From an uncultured Terrimonas sp. (lineage in GTDB: Bacteria > Bacteroidota > Bacteroidia > Chitinophagales > Chitinophagaceae): 6,908 nt of DNA. The translations under genes were made by a program, and so were the position numbers. Positions 1 to 5,318 of the stretch are shown in pieces (position 1 is the first letter of the stretch; every line of letters starts with the position of its first letter). Location of the stretch: positions 1-6,908 of the forward strand of contig CAMPJQ010000144.1 in NCBI GenBank assembly GCA_946886925.1, written 5' to 3'. The notes beneath the pieces are model-generated. The model was not told the origin of the DNA and ran no database searches. It worked only from the letters and a program-made list of their open reading frames with translations.

Positions 1-11
1 ACCAAAAAGTC

Positions 12-28
12 GTAAATTTGGTAAATTT
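12..28 (+). repeat. Tandem GTAAATTT repeat at the toxin-antitoxin promoter
   Basis: GTAAATTT occurs twice, at 12-19 and 21-28, with a 9-base period. The first copy overlaps the -7 box, and the second includes most of the self-complementary octamer TAAATTTA at 22-29. Toxin-antitoxin operons are usually repressed by their own antitoxin or complex at sites overlapping the promoter, so this could be an operator. AT-rich promoter DNA can also produce such repeats by chance. Confidence 0.3.
13..20 (+). promoter_or_regulatory. Probable -7 promoter element of the toxin-antitoxin operon
   Basis: The octamer TAAATTTG matches the Bacteroidota -7 consensus TAnnTTTG at every fixed position. It ends 15 bases before the ATG at 36, which would give a very short 5' leader. 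The matching -33 TTG would lie before base 1, so only half of the promoter can be seen. The in-frame TTG at 18-20 is the last part of this element, so it would not be transcribed and cannot be the start codon. Confidence 0.55.
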
Positions 29-35
29 AAAAGGC

Positions 36-533
36 ATGGCAAAATCTAAAAAATACAGTACAGAAGAAGAAATGCCGCAATCCCTTGTTGAAGAAGCCGC
101 AGTTCATTATGAAACCATGCGGGTTGTTTTGGGTGGAAACAACCTTCTTTCTGTTCCCTCTTTTGATGATATGGATCTTATCCGCCTTTCCCGGAATGGT
201 GTACGTAAATCTTCACTAAAGCCGCTAAGCCATTACCTCGGCATTACCATGGATAAAATGAGCACACTTTTGCATACCTCACACCGCAATATTCAACGAA
301 AAGACGATAATGAACTTTTAGATGTTTATAAATCTGAGCGGGTTATTGAAATAACCCAGGTAGTAAGTAAGGGGCTTGAACTTTTTGGAACCGCCGATAA
401 CCTGCAACAGTGGCTGCATTCCAGTATCATGGCTTTGGGTGGTAAAAAACCTGTTGACCTTCTCGATACCTCTTTTGGCGTTCGTATGATTTTAAAACTT
501 ATGGGCCGTATAGAACACGGTGTATATTCTTAA
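36..533 (+). CDS. Xre/MbcA/ParS-type antitoxin of a RES-Xre toxin-antitoxin pair
   Basis: This cytoplasmic protein of 165 residues is predicted to neutralise the RES toxin encoded just downstream and to repress the operon. Residues 1-20 are charged and probably flexible. Residues about 45-105 look like an Xre-type helix-turn-helix region (GVRKSSLKPLSHYLGI, then TSHRNIQRK). Residues about 110-165 fit the DUF2384 toxin-binding domain: GLELFGTADNLQQWL, then ALGGKKPVDLLDT and a final GRIEHGVYS. In structurally known relatives the antitoxin C-terminus plugs the toxin's NAD+ pocket, and the short tail after IEHG would suit that role. I chose the ATG at 36 over the TTG at 18 because the TTG lies inside the -7 promoter box. 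The toxin start follows 11 bases after this stop, as expected of an operon. The length is normal for the family. The family call is firm and the DNA site is unknown. Confidence 0.88.
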   Translation: MAKSKKYSTEEEMPQSLVEEAAVHYETMRVVLGGNNLLSVPSFDDMDLIRLSRNGVRKSSLKPLSHYLGITMDKMSTLLHTSHRNIQRKDDNELLDVYKSERVIEITQVVSKGLELFGTADNLQQWLHSSIMALGGKKPVDLLDTSFGVRMILKLMGRIEHGVYS

Positions 534-544
534 TCCTTTTTTTC

Positions 545-1009
545 GTGAAACTATATAGAGCGTGTAGTTTTAAATACCTGCATGATCTGAGTGGTGCAGG
601 CGCCAGAATTAACGGAGGCCGGTGGAATAGTGTTGGAAAAGCTGCATTGTATACTTCTGAAAACAAATCACTGGCTATCCTTGAAGTACTTGCCAATACG
701 CCGCTTGCCATTTTGCGGGCTAATTTTTCGATCTTAACACTGGAGATAACGGGTAGTTTTTCAACAGATGAATATGCAGTGAAAGATCTGCCTGCCGGAT
801 GGAATGCATATCCGGTGCCAATTTCTATTACAAGGCTGGGAGACAGGTGGCTTACGGACGGTAAAATCCTGTTGTTAAAAGTACCGTCCGTTATTGTGCC
901 GTCGGAGTATAATGTCATCATCAATCCAGCACATCCCGATTTTAATAAAATAAAGATAACGGCTACTGAAAAGTTGGCGATTGACAAACGGACTGAACAA
1001 AATCTGTAG
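545..1009 (+). CDS. RES-domain toxin, predicted NAD+-consuming enzyme
   Basis: This RES-family protein of 154 residues is the toxin partner of the preceding antitoxin. Characterised RES toxins (the MbcT, ParT and Res groups) either degrade NAD+ or use it to ADP-ribosylate a target, and so stop growth. The family pattern is clear: YRA near the start, GGRWNSVGKAALYTSEN at about 24-40 with R26 and Y36, E47 in LAILEVL, S115 in VPSVIVP, and NVIINPAHPDF from 123 with N123, N127 and H130. The Arg, Glu and Ser that name the family are all present, so the enzyme looks intact. The start is a GTG; KLYRA follows directly, as in relatives, and no ATG fits. The weak start may keep toxin below antitoxin. 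The gene ends 3 bases from the convergent MFS gene. Sequence alone cannot show whether it hydrolyses or phosphorolyses NAD+, or ADP-ribosylates a protein. Confidence 0.9.
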   Translation: MKLYRACSFKYLHDLSGAGARINGGRWNSVGKAALYTSENKSLAILEVLANTPLAILRANFSILTLEITGSFSTDEYAVKDLPAGWNAYPVPISITRLGDRWLTDGKILLLKVPSVIVPSEYNVIINPAHPDFNKIKITATEKLAIDKRTEQNL

Positions 1010-1012
1010 CCA

Positions 1013-2266
1013 TTAATATTGCAGCTTTCTTAATTGTGGCATTTTGAACCATGTAGTAGCAGCTACTAACAATGTCATACAACCACCAAACACAACGGAA
1101 GGCACTACACCCATTATTTTCGCCATTAAACCACTTTCAAATTGTCCTAATTCATTGCTTGAATTGATGAACATTGAATTTACACTCATTACCCTGCCTT
1201 TCATTTCATCGGGCGTTCGCAATTGCATAATAGTACCCCGAATAACTACGCTTATTCCATCCAATACACCACTCAGCATCAATGCAAAAAACGACAACAG
1301 GTACCATTTGGATAAAGCAAAAATAACAATGCATACACCGAATCCTGAAACTGCAATAATGAGCCGTCGTCCCTGTTTTTGTTTCATAGGAAAAAACGTA
1401 AGCAGCAATACACTGCATATAGCGCCTATATCTGAAGCTCCGTTTAAGATGCCAAATCCTTCCGGTCCAATCTTTAAAATATCACGGGCAAATACGGGTA
1501 CCATTGCCACAGCCCCTCCAAAAAAAACGGCAAACATATCCAATGAAATTGCACCCAGCAAGTCTTTTGTTCTAAAAACAAAACGCAATCCTTCCTTAAC
1601 ACTTTCTATTGTCTTTTTTTCACTTTTTTGTATCAGCGCAGGCCTCTTTTTAATTCGGAAAAGCGCAATGAATGCAGCCAGCATACCGCAACAAATGCAC
1701 AACAGGGTTCCGCTGTTTCCAAGCAGTGCAATGCAAAACCCTCCCAAAGCATGCCCCATAACAGATGCCGTAAGCCATGCTCCCTGGTTCCAGGTAATGG
1801 CATTTGGTAAAATATTCCGGGGCACAATCAATGCAAGCAACACATTAAAAGAAGGACCTGCAAAAGCGCGGATTATTCCCGTGCAGAAAATTACGGCATA
1901 AATGCAAATGACTATTCTGTGCCGGACAAGATGTTCACTTGTAAACCTTGTTGAAAGCAACAACAATGCAATAGCGGCGCACACATACAAAAAAACTCCC
2001 GTAAGCAGTAATTTCCTTTTTTCGCTCATATCAATTACATGTCCTGCATATAAAGCAAGACTAAGCGCAGGAACAACTTCAGACAAACCAATAAGCCCTA
2101 TAGCAAACGGGGCATTGGTAAGCTGGTATATCCACCACCCTACGAGGGTGCTCATCATCCGCAGTGACAGGATAAACAGAAACCGGCCGCTCATCAGGTA
2201 TCTGAATTCCGGTATTTGCATTGCTTCAAACGGACCACTCGTTTTGAAATAGGTTTGAAGATTCAT
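1013..2266 (-). CDS. MFS transporter, EntS-like (MFS_3) exporter
   Basis: This is a 417-residue inner-membrane transporter of the major facilitator superfamily, probably a proton-driven exporter. Hydrophobic segments are spread over the whole length, about 12 in two halves, joined by a basic cytoplasmic loop near 204-235 (RIKKRPALIQKSEKK). A motif A-like loop, GHVIDMSEKRK, sits at about 75-85. RTPDEMKGRVMSVNSMF at about 350-366 is typical of the MFS_3 group that includes the enterobactin exporter EntS. The substrate cannot be read from sequence, and nothing nearby suggests siderophore synthesis. I prefer the ATG at 2266 to the GTG one codon upstream. The gene starts 14 bases after the deoxynucleoside kinase stop on the same strand, so the two are probably co-transcribed. 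Length is normal for the family. Confidence 0.85.
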   Translation of the reverse strand: MNLQTYFKTSGPFEAMQIPEFRYLMSGRFLFILSLRMMSTLVGWWIYQLTNAPFAIGLIGLSEVVPALSLALYAGHVIDMSEKRKLLLTGVFLYVCAAIALLLLSTRFTSEHLVRHRIVICIYAVIFCTGIIRAFAGPSFNVLLALIVPRNILPNAITWNQGAWLTASVMGHALGGFCIALLGNSGTLLCICCGMLAAFIALFRIKKRPALIQKSEKKTIESVKEGLRFVFRTKDLLGAISLDMFAVFFGGAVAMVPVFARDILKIGPEGFGILNGASDIGAICSVLLLTFFPMKQKQGRRLIIAVSGFGVCIVIFALSKWYLLSFFALMLSGVLDGISVVIRGTIMQLRTPDEMKGRVMSVNSMFINSSNELGQFESGLMAKIMGVVPSVVFGGCMTLLVAATTWFKMPQLRKLQY

Positions 2267-2280
2267 CACTTTACCATTTT

Positions 2281-2913
2281 TCAGGGGAGGGCTACATAAT
2301 GCTGACCCGTATCGTAATCCTTATCAAGTGCATCAATAATTGCTTTGAGGTGATTCTCATTACCCAGAAAATCTGCTTTAGCGGCATCTACATACAGGGT
2401 TCTGATATTATGTTGCTTTATGTAATGCGTGTAGGTTTGCTGTATGCTGAACAGGTATTCATCGGGTATATTTTGCTCATAGCTGCGTCCGCGTTTTTTG
2501 ATATTTGCCTGCAGGTTAGCTACGGGAGCATGCAGGTAAATCAGTATCTCGGGTTGAATGAGCTGGTGGTTGATGATGTCGAACAGGCGCTGGTATAACA
2601 GAAATTCTTCATCCGGCAAATTTACTTTTGCAAAAAGCAGGCATTTGGTAAATAGATAATCCGATATCGTTATACTTTGAAAAAGATCTTTGGTATGGAT
2701 CAGATCTTTGAGCTGTTTATACCTTTCCGCCATAAAAAACAACTCCATTGGAAAGGCGTTTTGCCGGGGATTTTCATAAAATTTAGCAAGAAAGGGGTTG
2801 TCTGCGAATTGTTCCAGTATCAGCCGCGCGTTAAAATGCCTTGACAAAAGGTGAGCCAAAGTTGTTTTGCCCGCACCTATATTGCCTTCAATGGTAATGA
2901 AATGATATTTCAT
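2281..2913 (-). CDS. Deoxynucleoside kinase (dNK / deoxyadenosine-deoxyguanosine kinase family)
   Basis: This 210-residue cytoplasmic enzyme phosphorylates deoxynucleosides with a nucleoside triphosphate, salvaging them for dNTP synthesis. The P-loop GNIGAGKTT is at residues 10-18. LEQFADNPFLAKFYENP at about 33-49 carries the family's substrate-site glutamate, E34. The SDYLFTKCLLFAK segment at about 84-96 corresponds to the family's DR/DY motif, and the lid KKRGRSYEQ is at 139-147. All key regions are present and the length is typical. I place the start at the ATG at 2913: the in-frame TTG at 2925 lies inside a matching -7 promoter box, and relatives begin just before YHFITIEGNIG. The gene follows folK and precedes the MFS gene. 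Base specificity (dA, dG or dC) cannot be decided from sequence. Confidence 0.9.
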   Translation of the reverse strand: MKYHFITIEGNIGAGKTTLAHLLSRHFNARLILEQFADNPFLAKFYENPRQNAFPMELFFMAERYKQLKDLIHTKDLFQSITISDYLFTKCLLFAKVNLPDEEFLLYQRLFDIINHQLIQPEILIYLHAPVANLQANIKKRGRSYEQNIPDEYLFSIQQTYTHYIKQHNIRTLYVDAAKADFLGNENHLKAIIDALDKDYDTGQHYVALP

Positions 2914-2922
2914 AAAGAAAGC

Positions 2923-2954
2923 CAAACTTAAACAACCCTTTTAAATAAACTCAA
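2923..2954 (-). promoter_or_regulatory. Promoter candidate for the deoxynucleoside kinase gene
   Basis: Read on the minus strand, TTG at 2954-2952 is followed after 21 bases by TAAGTTTG at 2930-2923. This fits the Bacteroidota -33/-7 architecture (TTG, about 17-23 bases, TAnnTTTG). The -7 box ends 9 bases before the ATG, so the transcript would have a very short leader or be nearly leaderless. The -33 TTG overlaps the downstream end of the first arm of the hairpin that follows folK. Confidence 0.5.
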
Positions 2955-2961
2955 AAGGGTT
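2934..2961 (-). terminator. Hairpin after folK, possible terminator or attenuator
   Basis: AACCCTTTT at 2934-2942 and AAAAGGGTT at 2953-2961 form a perfect 9-bp inverted repeat with a 10-base loop. On the minus strand it begins 5 bases after the folK stop and is followed by GTTTAAGTTT, a weak and interrupted T-tract. It could end some folK transcripts or stabilise the folK 3' end. It is AT-rich with only three G-C pairs, so strong termination is not certain. Confidence 0.42.
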
Positions 2962-2966
2962 ATACA

Positions 2967-3452
2967 CTAATTTTCCAGTTTTCGTACTTCTAAAGCATCG
3001 GTACATTCTTCTAAAAGGCAAAGAATACTTTTTTTGAACACCGGATGCATAACTACCGGAGCTATTTCGCTAAGGGGTTCAAGAGCAAATCTCCTGTTGG
3101 TCAATTCGGGATGCGGAATTTTCAGGTTCGGATGGTCAATGATCTCATCATTAAATAGCAAAATATCAATATCAATGATCCGGGGTCCAAATTTTTCAAC
3201 CCGGCGCCGTCCCATGCTGGTTTCAATATGCAATATGGTATCGAGTAAGTCCATGGAAGATAAGGAAGTATTTAGCATAACAGCCTGGTTAAGAAAAGAA
3301 GGCTGATTGGTTTTCCCCCAGGCTGCTGTTTCGTAAAAATGTGATAAGAGAATTATTGTTCCGCATGCTTCACCAATTTTGATTGCCGCTTTTTGCAGTT
3401 GCTTTTTCCTGTTGCCCATATTACCGCCTATCAGTAAATACACTTTATTCAT
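2967..3452 (-). CDS. folK: 2-amino-4-hydroxy-6-hydroxymethyldihydropteridine diphosphokinase (HPPK)
   Basis: HPPK is a cytoplasmic enzyme that transfers pyrophosphate from ATP to 6-hydroxymethyl-7,8-dihydropterin, the step before dihydropteroate synthase in folate synthesis. The 161-residue protein has the full family signature: LLIGGNMGNR at 6-15, YETAAWGKTNQPSFLNQ at 40-56, and MGRRRVEKFGPRIIDIDILLF at 80-100 with R91 and the metal-binding pair D94 and D96. HPELTNRRFALEPL at 114-127 carries the ATP-site H114 and nearby arginines. It is a single-domain enzyme of normal length, not fused to FolB or FolP. The ATG at 3452 opens directly into the first strand (MNKVYLLIGG). It is divergent from sppA, with 59 bases between starts, and is followed by a hairpin and the deoxynucleoside kinase gene. 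No other folate gene is in the window. Confidence 0.95.
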   Translation of the reverse strand: MNKVYLLIGGNMGNRKKQLQKAAIKIGEACGTIILLSHFYETAAWGKTNQPSFLNQAVMLNTSLSSMDLLDTILHIETSMGRRRVEKFGPRIIDIDILLFNDEIIDHPNLKIPHPELTNRRFALEPLSEIAPVVMHPVFKKSILCLLEECTDALEVRKLEN

Positions 3453-3474
3453 GGATAGTATGTAATTTCCGCTT

Positions 3475-3482
3475 CAAATATC
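3475..3482 (-). promoter_or_regulatory. Weak -7 box candidate for folK
   Basis: On the minus strand GATATTTG (3482-3475) matches TAnnTTTG except at the first base. It lies 22 bases before the folK ATG. No TTG lies at a fitting -33 distance, so this is only the best available candidate in the short divergent gap. Confidence 0.25.
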
Positions 3483-3484
3483 TC

Positions 3485-3492
3485 TATTTTTA
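3485..3492 (+). promoter_or_regulatory. Weak -7 box candidate for sppA
   Basis: TATTTTTA matches TAnnTTTG except at the last base and ends 19 bases before the GTG start at 3512. That is the same spacing as between the TACCTTTG box and the ABC permease ATG. No clear -33 TTG is seen upstream. Confidence 0.28.
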
Positions 3493-3511
3493 CCAGATTA
3501 AAATTTTAAAC

Positions 3512-5269
3512 GTGAGGAGTTTTTTTAAGTTTTTCCTGGCAGCTTTGCTGGCACTCGTTGTTTTTACCCTGATTGGTTTTTTAATTTTATTTGGAATAGC
3601 AGGCAGTATTGCCAACAGTGAAAAAGCAACAATAGCATCGAAATCTGTCCTGTTACTTGATCTTTCCCGCAGCTTTAATGACAAAAAATCCGACAACACC
3701 ATTGCACGCCTCAGTGGCGACAGGGATATATTTTCGGCATCTTTGTATGATGTTATCCGTCTTCTTCAGCATGCTAAAAAAGATTCATCGGTAAGAGGTA
3801 TATATATTAAATGCAATGAAAACGCAAACGGGTTTGCTGCAAGTGAGGAATTACGCAATGCACTTCTTGATTTCAGGCAAAGCAAAAAATTTGTTATCGC
3901 CTATGGCGATATGATTTCACAGAAAGCTTATTTTGTTGCCAGTGCAGCCGATAGAATTTACTGCAATCCCAAAGGCATAGTAGAATGGAAAGGATTTGCT
4001 TCCCAGCTTTTCTTCATGAAAAACACATTAAAGAAGCTTGAAATTGAACCTCAGATATTTTACGATGGCAAATTTAAAAGTGCCACGGAACCATTGCGTG
4101 AAGAGAAGATGACCGATGCCAACCGCCTGCAAACTACCGTATGGCTTGGAGATTTATACAATCGTTTTTTACTTTCCACAGCGGCAGCAAGAAATACAGA
4201 TACGGCAACACTTCACCGCTATGCCAATGAATATATGATACAAACAGCTAATGATGCTGTAAAATATAAACTATTGGATGCTGTAAAATATGATGACGAA
4301 GTAAAAGATGAGATAAGGAAAAGATTGGATATTGACAAAGACGACAAAATTGAATTTGTGCAAATTGGAAGCTATGCTGAGGCAACGAATATAAAAAAAT
4401 ACGGATCAGAAAGAATAGCTGTTATTTATGCCGAAGGAGATATTGTATATGGTAAAGGAGCGAATGGGCAGGTAGGATCCGATGAATTCAGAAACCTGAT
4501 TTCAAAAGCACGAACAGATAAAAATGTAAAAGCGATTGTGTTGAGGGTTAACTCGCCGGGAGGCAGTGCTTTGGCGAGTGAAATCATTTGGCGCGAAACC
4601 ATGCTTACCCGCAAAGCCGGAAAGCCTTTGGTAGTTTCCATGGGAGATGTTGCCGCTTCGGGCGGTTATTACATTTCTTGTGCTGCCGACAGCATTTTTG
4701 CGCAACCCAATACCATTACCGGATCCATTGGTGTTTTTGGTATTGTGCCCAATATGCAAAGCTTTTTCAAAAATAAATTAGGCATAACTTTCGACCAGGT
4801 AAAAACAGCGCCCAATGCCGATATCGGTTCAGTAACCCGTCCTTTAACCGAAGGCGAAAAGAAAATTATACAAAGTGAAATAGATACCATTTATCATGAT
4901 TTTAAAACCCGGGTTGCCGAAGGAAGAAAAAAAGATATGCCTTTCGTAGACAGCATTGCACAGGGGAGGGTTTGGGCAGGCAGCAGGGCTATGCAGGTTG
5001 GACTGGTAGACCGTATGGGCGGGTTAGATGATGCCATAGCATGTGCCGCAAGAATGGCAAAGCTTACAGAATATGGAATAAGAGAATACCCCGAACCCGA
5101 ATCTTTCTGGGACCTGCTAAAAAACAATTACGGGAAAACCGCAAAGGCCAAAGCCATCAAAGAAGAATTGAATTACAACGAATACCAGTTGTTCATGCAG
5201 TTAAAACGTATCAGGCAAATGGTGGGAACAGTGCAAACAAGATTGCCCTTTGATATTGTTGTTGAGTAA
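3512..5269 (+). CDS. sppA: Signal peptide peptidase SppA, 67K (double-domain) type
   Basis: SppA is a membrane-anchored serine protease that clears signal peptides left in the membrane after secretion. The protein has 585 residues, close to the roughly 618 of E. coli SppA. A single transmembrane segment lies at about 8-31 (FFLAALLALVVFTLIGF). Two peptidase S49 domains follow, at about 75-260 and 300-520. By alignment with the E. coli enzyme the catalytic lysine is K189 in GKFKSATEP, and the nucleophile is S383 in GDVAASGGYYIS. RVNSPGGSA at about 345-353 is the conserved substrate-groove segment. Both residues of the Ser-Lys dyad are present, so it should be active. The start is a GTG giving MRSFFKFFLA. 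The frame is open further upstream, to 3383, but that part runs antisense through folK and reads unlike SppA. The gene is divergent from folK and 49 bases before the ABC permease. Confidence 0.94.
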   Translation: MRSFFKFFLAALLALVVFTLIGFLILFGIAGSIANSEKATIASKSVLLLDLSRSFNDKKSDNTIARLSGDRDIFSASLYDVIRLLQHAKKDSSVRGIYIKCNENANGFAASEELRNALLDFRQSKKFVIAYGDMISQKAYFVASAADRIYCNPKGIVEWKGFASQLFFMKNTLKKLEIEPQIFYDGKFKSATEPLREEKMTDANRLQTTVWLGDLYNRFLLSTAAARNTDTATLHRYANEYMIQTANDAVKYKLLDAVKYDDEVKDEIRKRLDIDKDDKIEFVQIGSYAEATNIKKYGSERIAVIYAEGDIVYGKGANGQVGSDEFRNLISKARTDKNVKAIVLRVNSPGGSALASEIIWRETMLTRKAGKPLVVSMGDVAASGGYYISCAADSIFAQPNTITGSIGVFGIVPNMQSFFKNKLGITFDQVKTAPNADIGSVTRPLTEGEKKIIQSEIDTIYHDFKTRVAEGRKKDMPFVDSIAQGRVWAGSRAMQVGLVDRMGGLDDAIACAARMAKLTEYGIREYPEPESFWDLLKNNYGKTAKAKAIKEELNYNEYQLFMQLKRIRQMVGTVQTRLPFDIVVE

Positions 5270-5291
5270 GTATTAGAGCTAACAAATCCGC

Positions 5292-5299
5292 TACCTTTG
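5292..5299 (+). promoter_or_regulatory. -7 promoter element before the ABC permease gene
   Basis: TACCTTTG matches TAnnTTTG at every fixed base and ends 19 bases before the ATG at 5319, giving a short leader. The nearest upstream TTG (5262-5264) is 27 bases away, outside the usual spacing, so the -33 part is weak. The permease may therefore be transcribed from here as well as by read-through from sppA. Confidence 0.45.
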
Positions 5300-5308
5300 C
5301 CGGGCAAA
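5296..5308. repeat. Short dyad over the predicted transcription start of the ABC permease
   Basis: TTTGCC at 5296-5301 and GGCAAA at 5303-5308 form a perfect 6-bp inverted repeat around a central G. It begins inside the -7 box and covers the expected transcription start, where a repressor would bind. The one-base centre makes an RNA hairpin unlikely, so a DNA-binding site is the better reading. Chance is not excluded at this length. Confidence 0.3.
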
Positions 5309-5318
5309 TTATAAATGC

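Noticed and set aside
506..543. Possible terminator: CCGT/ACGG stem followed by a T-run before the toxin
   Set aside because: The stem has only 4 base pairs and sits 16 bases away from the T-run, so it does not fit an intrinsic terminator.
499..987. Open minus-strand frame of 162 codons opposite the RES toxin
   Set aside because: The plus-strand frame carries the conserved RES residues. The reverse frame has no recognisable domain.
1054..1068. Near-perfect palindrome TAGTAGC-A-GCTACTA inside the MFS gene
   Set aside because: It lies in coding sequence for a Val-Ala-Ala-Thr-Thr run near the C-terminus, where Ala and Thr codons produce it. The one-base centre rules out a good hairpin.
1044..1901. 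Open plus-strand frame of 285 codons opposite the MFS gene
   Set aside because: The minus strand encodes a clear full-length MFS transporter here. The plus-strand product is rich in Ser, Thr, Pro and Asn, fits no family I know, and has no promoter box or helpful context.
3383..3511. Upstream extension of the sppA frame by 43 codons
   Set aside because: The first 70 bases run antisense through folK, and the added residues (with CC and many Tyr) do not resemble an SppA N-terminus. The GTG at 3512 gives a normal membrane anchor.
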